This document shows, piece after piece, positions 47,538-57,001 of a stretch of 64,000 bases of DNA (position 1 is its first letter; each line of letters starts with the position of its first letter). Position numbers and translations under genes: made by a program. The stretch is from Mesorhizobium sp. M1D.F.Ca.ET.043.01.1.1 (GTDB lineage Bacteria > Pseudomonadota > Alphaproteobacteria > Rhizobiales > Rhizobiaceae): the NCBI RefSeq assembly GCF_003952385.1, contig NZ_CP034444.1, forward strand, positions 1,674,001 to 1,738,000, given 5' to 3'. The notes beneath the pieces were generated by a model that was not told the DNA's origin, did not search any database, and worked only from the letters and a program-made list of their open reading frames with translations.

Positions 47538-49531
47538 TCAGCGCTCGGGCAATCCCGCCAGCTTCAAGCCTTCGGCCACCTGGTTTGCCCATGCCGGGGT
47601 GTTGTGGAAGACAGGCAGCGACCGGAATCGCTCTATCGTGAAGTCCGGCTGAACGGTGAGCAGCTTTTGCGCGGCCCAGCGGGCAGTCTCCAGATCGCCG
47701 TCCATCGCCGACCAGGCGGCCAGGTATCGATAGGGAATGACGATGTCAGGATGGGCCGCGATGATCTCGCGGGCGATCGTAACGGCCTGGGAAAGAGAGC
47801 CGGTCTTGGCCAAGGCGTAGCCCGTTCCCAATCTCACGGCGAATGCGAACGGATCCATCGGGCTCAGCGTCATCGCCCGATGGAACCGGTCCAGGGCCAA
47901 GGCGGCTTCGTTCTTGTAGATCGCGATCCAGCCACGGCGCGCCCATGCCCACGCATTGTTCGGATCGAGCGCGAGTGCCCTTTCGATGAAGGTGGCTGCG
48001 CGCTCCTGCTCGCCGCACATGCTCAATGCCCAACCGGCGGCGGCCAATGCGGTAGGATCGTCGCCGATCGAGCCGGCAGCCTCAACTGCGGCGAGCGCCT
48101 TTTCCAGCTCGCTTTCAGGGTGCTCGGCCCACAGAAACACGGCGTTCGAAGCGTAGCACCACGCCAGAAGCGCATGGGCGCGGCCATAGGCAGGATCGAT
48201 GGCGATCGCTTTCCGGAGTAGCTCTATTGCCAGGTCGTTGGCGTCCTTGCGGCGCCCCCAAATGTTCGGGTAGGCGCGCATGACGAGGTCATAGGCCCTG
48301 AGGCTGGCCGGCGGCTTGCGTCTGGCCAGCTCGATCTCGGCACCGCGGATGGCTGGATGGATGGCGCCGGCCACCTGCGCTGCGATCCTGTCCTGGAACT
48401 CGAAAACGTCCTCGGTCGCGCCCTCGTAGCGCTCGGACCACAATTGTGTCCGCGTGTCGGCATCGACCAGCTGCACGGAAATGCGCAGACGGTCCCCGCC
48501 CCGCCGCACAGTGCCTTCGACGACGTAGTTGACGCCGAGCTCCCGCCCGACTTCGCGCACGTCGGCGAAGCGCCCCTTGTAGGTGAAGGCGGACTGGCGC
48601 GCGATGACGAAGAAGTTGCGGACGCGTGAAAGCGCGGCGGTGATCTCCTCGACGACGCCGTCGGCAAAATACTCGTCATCCGCTCCGCCGAGATTGTCGA
48701 AAGGCATCACCGCCACCGACGGCTGGTCATGCGGCCTCGCCGGCGTGGCGACAGGCTGGGCCGGCTGGGCGGTGTCGTGCGTCGACGCGATCGGGCGATT
48801 TCCGCTTCGCGTTTGCAGCGACGCCGCCAGTGCGTTGGTCTGCGCCTCCGGCTCCACGTCCAGATGCTTCCTCAGCAGTGCTCGGCAGGACTCGAACTGG
48901 CGCCGGGCCGCATTTCGTGACCCCGGGCGGCGTGGATTCGCATCAACGCCCGATGGGCCGCCTCCGCGGTCGGGTCCGAGGCGAGCAGTCTTTCCGCGAG
49001 CCGTTCGCAGGACGCTTCATCCATTGTTCCGGCATCGGGCAGCGCGAGGCTAAGGCGTTCCACCAGTTGCAGCGCCTTCTGCCGGTATCTGACCTGATGC
49101 GGGCTGAACCATTCATCCAGGCCATCGGGAATGACCTCGCCTGCAAGCACGTCGCCACGGTAGAGTTCGGCGGCGAGGGCGAGGTCCGCCGTTCCGCTTT
49201 CGGCGAGCTTGCGCTCGAAGAGCCAGATATCCGCTTCGTCCGGACCGGCCCTCAGCGCGACCGTTTCCTGATCCCCCTCGATGGAAATGGCCGCATCGCC
49301 GCCGGCGGGAAACCAGCGCCTGATGTCGGCAAGCGCCTGGCGGAGGCTGTTGCGTGACTGCGCATCGCCGCGTCCCGGCCAAAATCCTTCGGCAAGCCGT
49401 TCGCGATGGTGGCCCCGGCGGCCTGCCAGGACCAGGGCAGCAAAGAGAAGCGCGGATTTGCGCGTGGCGAAGCGGACGGGCTGGCCGTCTGCGGAAGTCA
49501 CTTCGAGGCCGCCAAGCAACCGGATGCGCAC
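47538..49531 (-). pseudogene. BTAD/SARP-like regulator fused to TPR domain, frameshifted
   Basis: GTG 49531 follows GGAGGG and gives VRIRLLGGLEVTSADG, a winged-helix plus BTAD (bacterial transcriptional activation domain) module (WFSPHQVRYRQKAL, LLASDPTAEAAHRALMRIHAARG). Near 48915 one base is missing; the shifted frame continues AARRQFESCRALLRKHLDVEP and then PSVAVMPFDNLGGADDEYFADG, GVNYVVEGTVRRGGDRLRI and TPR repeats (AWAWARRGWIAIYKNEAALA). About 664 residues if repaired. It matches the CadC/cyclase-like architecture at 41823-43512, so both may belong to one family. Confidence 0.82.
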
Positions 49532-49700
49532 GATGCCCTCCGAAGTTCGAACGCGCCGGCAGAATAGCATCTTCGCCAGTCGATTTAACACGGATTTAAC
49601 GGCGGCCCTGCGGACTTGCCGCAATGGTTCACGCCCGGCTGAACAGCCGCAAATCGCGTGTGTGACAAGCTTCGACCGTAATCTGGAACGGGAGAGCAAA

Positions 49701-49949
49701 ATGGCTCATACGGAAGCTCACGCGGAGACCCGCGCGTCGAAACACCAGCCGCTTGGGATGACATCAAGCAGCATGGCAGCGGCGGCCGCTGCCTTCATGG
49801 CATGGCGTCGCACTATTGCAGGACGCAGGGCATTAGCAGACCTGACGCCCGATCAGTTGAGGGATATTGGCTGTCCGGAGCCCTTTGCGCCGAAGTTCGT
49901 CGTCAGGGTCGGGGTCGGCCTCATGACAGACCTGATGTCCATGAGATGA
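49701..49949 (+). CDS. DUF1127 (YjiS-like) small protein
   Basis: 82 residues. The C-terminal AWRRTIAGRRALADLTPDQLRDIGCPE is shown here in parts: the RRAL-x2-L-x4-L-x-DIG signature defines DUF1127, common in alphaproteobacteria and linked in some species with phosphate or RNA control. GGGAG precedes the ATG. Divergent from the BTAD regulator, sharing 170 bases of upstream DNA. Confidence 0.85.
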   Translation: MAHTEAHAETRASKHQPLGMTSSSMAAAAAAFMAWRRTIAGRRALADLTPDQLRDIGCPEPFAPKFVVRVGVGLMTDLMSMR

Positions 49950-50000
49950 GGTTCGCCACCTATCTCGCGTCGCTCGAAAACCCAATCATGGAAAGCAATC

Positions 50001-50231
50001 ATGCATGTGAGGGCTGACACGCCGATTGCACCCACGACACTTTCGCGGGGGGAAGCGTTGAGCATCCTTTCGGCCGGCATTGCAGGGCCATCCTGCGGCG
50101 AGGCCAATGAGATGCTGGCCTGGCTCTATCTGCTGCCGCCCAGCGAGCCAGCACCCGGCGAGACAGGCGCCGAACCGCCGGTCAATCGCCCTCGGCTATG
50201 GCTTCGCCTGCGCAGTCTCTTTAGGACTTGA
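50001..50231 (+). CDS. Hypothetical small protein
   Basis: 76 residues; no known family. RGEALSILSAGIAG and a Pro-rich stretch then a basic end. It follows the DUF1127 gene by 51 bases on the same strand, but no clear ribosome site is present. It may be chance. Confidence 0.3.
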   Translation: MHVRADTPIAPTTLSRGEALSILSAGIAGPSCGEANEMLAWLYLLPPSEPAPGETGAEPPVNRPRLWLRLRSLFRT

Positions 50232-50433
50232 CCTTGCCGACATTTGCCTTCCCATGGAGGGCGCGCGGTGAGATCCCTGACAAGCTCCGTCCGTAATCTG
50301 GAGCGCCGGTTTCGGCATCGGAGTCGGGATTGGGTTGCGAGGCTTGGGGGCCGCGGCATCGAACTCGAACGTGCCACGGCATCGACAAGCTGATACATTC
50401 CTCGATGCCATCTTATTCGGGCGGAGGATCACC

Positions 50434-51156
50434 ATGTATGCGCGCTTGTATTCGCTCTTGCTGATATTCCTTTTGGCCGCACCCAGCGCCTTCTCGGAGA
50501 CGCTGAAGCTTCCGGACAATCTGACGGGGTTCAGTTCCCCTGCCGGAGAGAGCTTTCTTGTCGAGAGCACGGCGAAGGAAGCCTATTTCCCTCTCGCGAG
50601 CAACTTTCTCACGCAAAAGACGCAGTCCTATTGCGGCGTGGCAAGCATCGTCATGGTGCTGAACGCGCTCAACGTTGCGGCGCCTGCTGTGCCCGAATAC
50701 GAACCCTACAAAACGTTCACACAGGATAATGCCCTGAACGAGCGGACCGAGGCCATTCTTCCTCGCCAGGTCCTGGACAAGCAGGGAATGACGCTCGACC
50801 AGATCGGGGCCATTCTTTCCACGCAGCCGGTCAAGGCCGAGGTCCGCCATGCGTCGGACGCCAGTCCTGAGCAGTTTCGGACCCAGGCCAGTTCCTTCCT
50901 TTCCAAACCCGGACATTTTGTCATCGTCAACTATCTGCGCAAGGCAATGGGCCAGGAGAAGGGCGGGCATATATCCCCGCTGGCCGCTTATGACGAGAAG
51001 GCGGACAGGTTCCTGATCCTCGATGTCGCTCGTTACAAATACCCGCCGGTATGGGTGAAGACAGCCGACCTGTTCGCAGCGATGAACACGGTCGACAGCG
51101 ACAATGAGAACAAAACCCGCGGATATGTGCTGATATCGTCGCCTTCGGGACAGTAG
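50434..51156 (+). CDS. Secreted phytochelatin synthase-like peptidase
   Basis: 240 residues with a signal peptide (residues 1-21, SAFSE). Papain-like catalytic triad of the phytochelatin synthase family: Cys67 in QSYCGVASIVMVLNAL, His179 in KGGHISPLAAYD and Asp197 in LILDVARYKYPPVWV. Spacing of the triad nearly equals that of the Nostoc enzyme (Cys70/His183/Asp201 from memory). Bacterial short forms mostly cut glutathione to gamma-Glu-Cys and may not polymerise. Location outside the cytoplasm suggests periplasmic glutathione or conjugate turnover. ATG 50434 is chosen because it makes the signal peptide. Confidence 0.87.
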   Translation: MYARLYSLLLIFLLAAPSAFSETLKLPDNLTGFSSPAGESFLVESTAKEAYFPLASNFLTQKTQSYCGVASIVMVLNALNVAAPAVPEYEPYKTFTQDNALNERTEAILPRQVLDKQGMTLDQIGAILSTQPVKAEVRHASDASPEQFRTQASSFLSKPGHFVIVNYLRKAMGQEKGGHISPLAAYDEKADRFLILDVARYKYPPVWVKTADLFAAMNTVDSDNENKTRGYVLISSPSGQ

Positions 51157-51617
51157 TTCAGCTGAACTGGCCGCTTCTGTTGAACAACTCTAGGCGATGA
51201 GAGGCGACGATCGGCGATCAATTGCTTGAGGTTCATTCCAGGCGCCTGTCTCGCCGGAGCAGGTCTTGGCCCGGTTTAGCTTGTTCATTGTCACCCTGAT
51301 TGCCGGGCCAATCAGCGGCACCAGCGCGGAGGAAGTGGAGAGGGTGCGCGTCGCCACCTTCAACGCGTATCTGTTCTCGTTGATCTTCACTTCGCCTACT
51401 GCCCTGTGCGATTGCAGTTCCGGGGGAACGAGTCTCGCGTATCGACATCGCGATCGTAATCGGAGTGATCTTTGTCATAGATGCGGCGCTAGCCAAAGTG
51501 AACGTCCGCTTTTTCGGGGGCGGTGTTACTACTCCGAACGACCGTGATTGCCCGCAAAGCGGTTTGGTTTCCCGGGCTTCTAGCCGAAGGCGGCCCCTGA
51601 GCGCGGAGGCTGTCGCA
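51157..51617. other. Intergenic region with weak membrane-like frame
   Basis: About 460 bases. Around 51440-51520 a frame reads IDIAIVIGVIFVIDAALAK then VRFFGGG, which looks like the end of a small membrane protein but has no start or family I can name. Confidence 0.4.
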
Positions 51618-52013
51618 CTAGCACTTCATCTCGATCCGGATACCATGGACGAGTTTGCCGCTCTTGTTGAGCACTCGTCCGGCCGGCTGCGGGGCCATCG
51701 GATGGACAACCAGGCACCCCTTTCCATCCCATGCTTCGATCGCCCGGATCACGTCACGATTGTCTGGCAAGACGGCGCCGTCCGGCGAAATATCATGGAT
51801 CGGCCCGCCAACGGAGTCGAAGACGAAGACAGAAGGCCAGCGGTGGTGGTGTACCGGTTCTTCCTCGTCAGCCTGCAGCGTAACCTCAAGCACGCGCAAA
51901 TTGGCGTTCTCGAAGATGACCTTGTGATTTGCCGGCGCGGCCGCAACCGCATCGAGCGCTGGATCCCATTCAGCTGGATCGATCTGGTTGATGCTAGCGG
52001 TCGTGATTGCCAT
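51618..52013 (-). CDS. Cupin-domain protein
   Basis: 131 residues. PVHHHRWPSVFVF is a cupin motif 1 variant with clustered His for metal binding; ANLRVLEVTLQADEEE precedes it. ATG 52013 follows GGAGG. The C-terminus (LNKSGKLVHGIRIEMKC) ends the barrel. No specific substrate; such short cupins often bind metal and are stress proteins. Confidence 0.75.
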   Translation of the reverse strand: MAITTASINQIDPAEWDPALDAVAAAPANHKVIFENANLRVLEVTLQADEEEPVHHHRWPSVFVFDSVGGPIHDISPDGAVLPDNRDVIRAIEAWDGKGCLVVHPMAPQPAGRVLNKSGKLVHGIRIEMKC

Positions 52014-52120
52014 GTTTTCCTCCATCAGTGCCACCCATGTTTTGATGGGCCGATCCGTCTCGACCTTGTCGGTTTCGACCTGAACGGCGTGAGGTCACGC
52101 CGCCTTAACAGCGGTCAATC

Positions 52121-52345
52121 TCAAACCGCCGGCACAGGTTGAATCGCGCCCTGCGTGCAGAAAACCTGCCCGTTCGCCAGCCGAGCATAATTGTGAACGA
52201 CCTGGTTCTCGTGATCCTGAACTTGCACGACGAAGTTACCGCTCTGCTCGGTCCAACTCATGATGAAGACACCCGGGCGGATATCCGTCAGATCGCTATG
52301 AACCACCTCGTCGATCTCAGTAGTGCCGATTGTTGGCCCGCACGC
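52121..52345 (-). pseudogene. C-terminal fragment of a MoaF-like protein
   Basis: DIRPGVFIMSWTEQSGNFVV, QVQDHENQVVHNYARL and FCTQGAI resemble the lipocalin-like MoaF/AraC-associated domain (FMSWQEADG, VQVQDFENG patterns). Only about 75 codons are present; the 5' end meets the LacI fragment of the other strand. Confidence 0.5.
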
Positions 52346-52416
52346 GCAATTCCGTCGGCGACAAAACCGCCAGCCGTGGCACGAAGGAACCAAATGCGCA
52401 TTCGAAAGTCTCCCCG

Positions 52417-52818
52417 ATGAGCGAGGTCGAAGCGCCTTTGGTCGCAGTCATACTCTCCTCCCAGGCAGCCGTCCCAATCATTGAAACCATTCCCGGCGAC
52501 CCTTCCGCCGGGGCGGTCGTTTTCGATCGGGCTCCAGAGGCAACGGCAATCCTGACCATGTCCGACTGGCAGGCAATCACCGTTCTCGACGAAGCGGTTC
52601 GTCGCGGCATAAACATTCCCGAACACGTGTCGGTGGTGGGCTTCGATGGAACCGCAGAAGCGGCACGAACCACGCCGCCCCTCTCGACCGTAGCGCAGAA
52701 TATTGTCCAGAAGGGACGGCTTGCTGCGGCCATGGTTTTCGCGAACGGCCCTCCCAAGCAAATCGTCATGCCTGTCGAGCTCGTGGTCCGCGCCTCGACC
52801 GCTCGACCCCGTGGCTAG
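52417..52818 (+). pseudogene. C-terminal fragment of a LacI-family regulator
   Basis: TAILTMSDWQAITVLDEAVRRG, NIPEHVSVVGFDGTAEA and PPLSTVAQNIVQKGRLAAAM match the periplasmic-binding-protein-like domain of LacI/GalR repressors. The N-terminal helix-turn-helix and hinge are absent, so it cannot bind DNA. The ATG at 52417 gives a start but no usual domain beginning. Confidence 0.75.
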
Positions 52819-53001
52819 GCGAACACTTACAACAATTTGTGGATCCACAACCTCCAGCGTGATCGCCGGCAAGGTCTGGTTTTAGGAAGCTGCGAAGCTG
52901 TCCTCTACGCCCGACATGCGGCGCAAACCTGCCGTCGCTTCGTAATCCAGCCGCTATGAGCCGTACGGCCGGCAGGACGTGTCATGGTGATAGCAATCCA
53001 C

Positions 53002-53820
53002 TCATTTGGGGGCGTGAATCGACAAGCTGTGGAACTCTTCGAATTGGCCCGGGAAGTTGTAGGCCAGGTAGCGCACAACCTTGGAATTATCCATCAGCCG
53101 GTCAAAATAGCGGCCGGCTGCCAACAGTTCCAGGCTCACAGAGCCACGTCGCTCCACAGCGCTCAGAAACTCACTGCTTAGCCTGCCAAGTTCCGGCGTC
53201 ATCGCGCCCAGTTGATCTTCAGACACGTTAGCAATCATCGCTGGATAGAAACCCTCGACCAGCAGCGCACGCGGCGTAAAAGCGACAAGGATCTTTGCGT
53301 ATGTGAACGTGACCCGCTCCATCGCAACCATCAGTCGGGCAATTTCCAATTGCCTGGCGGGGAGCACATGCCGCAGCAAGCCGAAGATTTTCACCCTTAC
53401 AGGGCAGTCTTGGAGGACGTCGAGGACGTCCGGGCAAATCCCGCTGACAGGTTGGCGGCCTGCGTTCCTACTAGGAAGGGGCTCGCTGGCTCGCGTTGCT
53501 GCTCCCGGTTCGAATGTCGTTTCTTGCAACCTCTGTGCAAAGGGTTTTGGCATCGTGGCAAGCCCCTCGGATGCCAGCAATGAGCGAAACCTTTTATCAC
53601 TCATTACCAAGCGAAGCGCTTCGATCAGACGGCCCAAGCGCTGTTCTGCTTCCACTGTTTCATTTATAAAATCGCGCTTGCGTTTGCACTCCGCCTCATA
53701 GGCTGCCAAGAGCTTCGGCGCGAAGAGCTTCTCCTTTGACCCCGGTTGATCAGCAGCAATATTGCGGGCGTGTCTCTGGTCGCTGTCGTGCAAAACTTTG
53801 TAGGCGGCTTGGCGGGTCAT
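53002..53820 (-). CDS. RepB-type plasmid-partition C-terminal-domain protein
   Basis: About 272 residues. The C-terminal half (CPDVLDVLQDCPVRVKIFGL, LPARQLEIARLMVAMERVTFTYAKILVAFTP, LLAAGRYFDRLMDNSKVVRYLAYNF, quoted in parts) resembles the C-terminal domain of RepB/ParB partition proteins of rhizobial repABC plasmids. No ParB N-terminal nuclease-like domain is visible. It follows the recombinase gene with an overlap or short gap (GTG 53838 or ATG 53820), so the two act as a pair, perhaps a recombination directionality helper. Confidence 0.6.
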   Translation of the reverse strand: MTRQAAYKVLHDSDQRHARNIAADQPGSKEKLFAPKLLAAYEAECKRKRDFINETVEAEQRLGRLIEALRLVMSDKRFRSLLASEGLATMPKPFAQRLQETTFEPGAATRASEPLPSRNAGRQPVSGICPDVLDVLQDCPVRVKIFGLLRHVLPARQLEIARLMVAMERVTFTYAKILVAFTPRALLVEGFYPAMIANVSEDQLGAMTPELGRLSSEFLSAVERRGSVSLELLAAGRYFDRLMDNSKVVRYLAYNFPGQFEEFHSLSIHAPK

Positions 53821-53828
53821 CTGACGCT

Positions 53829-55397
53829 TCACGCCCACAATATGTTCTCCGCACTTGCTCGCTCTGCCAGCCTGGTAAGTGGCGTGAGCGTGGGAAAAAG
53901 ATAGGTGTCCAATTGTGCTCCATTGTGAGCGCGCAATTCCGATTTTCCGATGATCTCAGACATAGGGGCAATCAGATAGTCTCGAATAACAAGGTCACCC
54001 GGGCTCATCCTGATCAATGTGAAAATGTCGGCCAGCGACTGGCGCTGGGTGTCAAGAGACCAGAAGGGATATCCGTAGTCGGAAGCGCAGCAACGCGCGA
54101 TTTCGATCGCAACAGTGAACTCGTCGTTGATCCGGAACACGTCGCTTTCTCTGTCGTAAGCCGCCTTTCCGCCAGCCCTTCCGATCGCGGCCAGTAGGTC
54201 CTCTATCGCCTGTGTACGGACCGACGCCAGTCGCTTTTTCGAGGTAACAAACTGCCAGTTCCTGGGCGGCTGATATCCAATCAATTCATAGGACTTCAGG
54301 AGGCTTCCGAAGCGATGATGATACAGGCTGGCTGCGGGGCAATCTGGCGCAGCGTCAATGATGGAGGTAGACAAAGCGCCCCGGCGCGCCAGGACCTTTT
54401 TCAATGCAGCCAGCATCTCTTCGTTGGTCACGCTCATATGCGAATAGAGCGTTTTGTGGATGACTTGCGCCCGTTCAAACAGCTTGCGGTCAACAATGGG
54501 CTCAAATGCGCCTTCCGCTCGCACCCACTGTTCAGGAGGATTGTTCACTGCTTTTGCTTTGAGCTTGCGGGAGCGCTTGTTCCAAACATTGGTGCCAACG
54601 TATTTTTCATTGGTCAGAACTCCACGCACAGTTTCCCGCTTCCATGGTCGCCCAAGGTCCGTCAGCACGCCGCGCTTGTTCAGCAGCCTTGCCATCTCAA
54701 GCTCCCTCATGTGCGTTTTGACGAACTGACGGAAGATCCACCGAACCGTTGCAACCTCTTCGGGCGGCCCGGGCACCAAGATCGTTCTGTCGGTGTGCAC
54801 GCTCTTTTGCTCGTGCTCGGAGAGAATAAGTTTGGGACGTCCCGAATGGTCCATAATCTGGCGTCTTAAGCCGAGCCCCGGCTTACCGCCCTGTCGGAAC
54901 CCCAGCCGGATCAGCCTCGCCTGGCCTATGAACGTCTTTTGCGAGAGCATGCGGCTGTGCTCGGCCGCCATGCTGCGTTTGATGGCCTTGAGCACATCGG
55001 AGCCGACGCTGCCGTCGTTTGCGAATTGCTCGGCGCAAAATTCGATCCGCACGCCGGCCATCTGGCAACGGTATTCGTAGGCGGCGCTTTCATCGATGTT
55101 CTGGAAGCGTCCCCAGCGGCTGACATCATAAACCACGACCGTTTCGAACTCGGCTCGCCCACTCTCCACATCGGCCAGCATCTGCTGAAGGCCGGGGCGA
55201 CCGCCCAGGTTTAGACCGCTGCGACCGGCATCCTCGTAGGTGGCGACGATGTCGTAGCCCATGATATCGGCATAGTTGCGGATGGCATCTTTTTGGTTGT
55301 CGATCGAGTAGGTCTGGTGCTCTTTCGACATACGCAGATACTGGGCCGCGCGCACAATGCGCCTGCCTGCGTTGCGGACGGTTGCAACCTTGTCCAT
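53829..55397 (-). CDS. Large serine recombinase
   Basis: About 522 residues. N-terminal resolvase domain: RAAQYLRMSKEHQTYSIDNQ with the catalytic Ser in RMS, then VVVYDVSRWGRF and IKRSMAAEHSRMLS. The middle is the recombinase domain (KRETVRGVLTNEKYVGTNVWNK). It lacks the zinc ribbon of phage integrases and carries an extra C-terminal part seen in rhizobial genomic-island recombinases. The ATG at 55397 is chosen; an upstream frame extends to 55466. Adjacent to a truncated hicB. Confidence 0.93.
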   Translation of the reverse strand: MDKVATVRNAGRRIVRAAQYLRMSKEHQTYSIDNQKDAIRNYADIMGYDIVATYEDAGRSGLNLGGRPGLQQMLADVESGRAEFETVVVYDVSRWGRFQNIDESAAYEYRCQMAGVRIEFCAEQFANDGSVGSDVLKAIKRSMAAEHSRMLSQKTFIGQARLIRLGFRQGGKPGLGLRRQIMDHSGRPKLILSEHEQKSVHTDRTILVPGPPEEVATVRWIFRQFVKTHMRELEMARLLNKRGVLTDLGRPWKRETVRGVLTNEKYVGTNVWNKRSRKLKAKAVNNPPEQWVRAEGAFEPIVDRKLFERAQVIHKTLYSHMSVTNEEMLAALKKVLARRGALSTSIIDAAPDCPAASLYHHRFGSLLKSYELIGYQPPRNWQFVTSKKRLASVRTQAIEDLLAAIGRAGGKAAYDRESDVFRINDEFTVAIEIARCCASDYGYPFWSLDTQRQSLADIFTLIRMSPGDLVIRDYLIAPMSEIIGKSELRAHNGAQLDTYLFPTLTPLTRLAERASAENILWA

Positions 55398-55474
55398 CGC
55401 GTTGCGCCATCGTATCGATGCTTTAAGATTGCCATTGTCGACCTGCGAGTTGGTTAGCAATTCCAATCCAGTTT

Positions 55475-55750
55475 ATGTCGAATCCCGTGCTTCAATACGT
55501 CGGGTTAATTCACAAAGAAACCGAAAGCGACTACGGCGTATCCTTTCCCGACTTTCCGGGCGTCATCACCGCCGGTGCAACCATAAGCGAAACGCGTGCG
55601 CTCGCTAAACAGGCACTTGCGTTACACGTCGCCGGTATCATGGAGGATGGCACACCATTCCGGGGGCCTTCCTCACTCGATCAGGTGCAGGCTAGCAGCG
55701 ATCATAGCGCGCTCACGACTATCCTGGTTCCGCTGCAGCCCATTCGGTAA
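55475..55750 (+). pseudogene. HicB-type antitoxin, lacking DNA-binding tail
   Basis: 91 residues. YVGLIHKETESDYGVSFPDFPG and ALAKQALALHVAGIMEDGTP are the HicB N-terminal RNase-H-like domain. After TTILVPLQ the frame stops, and the ribbon-helix-helix DNA-binding tail normally present is missing. No hicA toxin gene is next to it. Divergent from the recombinase gene, so the recombinase insertion may have removed the toxin side. Confidence 0.7.
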
Positions 55751-55917
55751 CGCGGGAGCGGCGAGTTTGCGCTTTGGAAACCATGCCCTTCAACTGCCGG
55801 GAAACCGTGACTCAGTTCGTGAGAAGGCGCGCCGCCGTTCCGCCGCAATGCGGGCCCACTGCGGCCGGGTACGCCCCTGTTTCTTTTGGTCTTTGGGGCT
55901 TCGAAGGAGTTCTGGAG

Positions 55918-56235
55918 ATGATGATCAAGAAGGTTTTCGTGGCGGTCCTGATGACAGCAGCACTTGCCGGATGCGAGACGCAGACCGAGGGCCAGCAGCG
56001 CGCCACCACAGGCGCGCTGATCGGCGGCGCCGGCGGCGCGCTGGTCGGCCAGGCGATCGGCGGCAACACCAAGAGCACGGTGATCGGCGCTGCGAGCGGC
56101 GCGCTGCTCGGCGCCGTCGTCGGCTCGGCCACCACGCCGCAGCGCCGCGGCGAGCAGCTCTGCCGCTACCAGGATCGATACGGCCGCATCTACACTGCGC
56201 CGTGCGACGATCGCTACTACAACGGCGATTATTGA
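55918..56235 (+). CDS. Glycine-zipper lipoprotein
   Basis: 105 residues. Lipoprotein signal MMIKKVFVAVLMTAALAGC with the lipobox LAGC, followed by two glycine-zipper stretches (TTGALIGGAGGALVGQAIGG and ASGALLGAVVGSA), then an acidic/aromatic tail with two Cys (LCRYQDRYGR, APCDDRYY). Outer-membrane osmotic/stress protein by family (OsmB/YMGG-like). GAAGGAG lies upstream. Confidence 0.85.
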   Translation: MMIKKVFVAVLMTAALAGCETQTEGQQRATTGALIGGAGGALVGQAIGGNTKSTVIGAASGALLGAVVGSATTPQRRGEQLCRYQDRYGRIYTAPCDDRYYNGDY

Positions 56236-56353
56236 CCTCTGGGTCTTAAATGCGGGAGACGGCGTGTTCTGCGCCGTCTCCCACAGTCCGTCATCCTTTT
56301 GCACACTTCTCGATGTAGAACCATTTTTGCGGTGGGCTGCGGAGGAGGTCGAT

Positions 56354-56971
56354 TTGACGACGACGAGCCTTGCCAGCACCCTAAAATCCCGAAGCAAGCA
56401 AGCGGTGAAGCGGTTGATCGGCTACGACAGCCGCAACTGGCTGCGCATCCGCCAGATCGAAGCCTTCACGACCTTCCTCGAAGTGGCCAACCGCAAGTCG
56501 CGCGACGTGATCGAGATCTCGCCGGGCTGGAACCGCTATTGGAAGGCTATGTGCCCCAACTACCGCTCACTCGACTTCCCCGACTTCGACATCTGCAAGG
56601 ATCGCACCGAGGAGCAGTACTCGATCGTCATCGCCGACCAGGTGCTGGAGCATGTGCAGCGCCCGCTGGCGGCTGCCGCCAACATCCACGCGATGACCAG
56701 GCCCGGCGGCTGGGCAATGGTGGCGACGCCCTTTCTGTTTCGGGTGCATGCCCGCCCGCACGACTACAACCGCTGGACTCCCGCGGGCCTAAAGCAGGTG
56801 ATGGTCGAGGGCGGCTTCGCCGAAGATGACGTGCAAGCCTACGGCTGGGGCAACAAGGCCTGCGCCAAGGCGCATATCGGCGGTCCGGTGCGGGCTTATG
56901 GGATTTGGCGGGACCTGAGCAACGACGAGGAATACCCGCTGATGGTGTGGGCGTTCGCTAAGAAGGCCTAA
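56354..56971 (+). CDS. SAM-dependent methyltransferase-like protein
   Basis: 205 residues. EISPGWNRYWKAM, YSIVIADQVLEHVQRPLAAAANIH and MTRPGGWAMVATPFLFRVH fit a methyltransferase of the Methyltransf_11 group with a shortened motif I, common in sugar/lipid biosynthesis loci. TTG 56354 follows GGAGGAGG at a good distance; an upstream frame lacks a better start. Substrate unknown. Confidence 0.75.
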   Translation: MTTTSLASTLKSRSKQAVKRLIGYDSRNWLRIRQIEAFTTFLEVANRKSRDVIEISPGWNRYWKAMCPNYRSLDFPDFDICKDRTEEQYSIVIADQVLEHVQRPLAAAANIHAMTRPGGWAMVATPFLFRVHARPHDYNRWTPAGLKQVMVEGGFAEDDVQAYGWGNKACAKAHIGGPVRAYGIWRDLSNDEEYPLMVWAFAKKA

Positions 56972-56981
56972 ATTCGCGACC

Positions 56982-57001
56982 CCAAGTCATTGTTGACTTG
57001 G
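56982..57001. terminator. Hairpin downstream of methyltransferase gene
   Basis: CCAAGTCA-TTGT-TGACTTGG, a perfect 8-base stem, 10 bases after the stop codon. There is no T run on either strand, so termination activity is uncertain. Confidence 0.5.
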
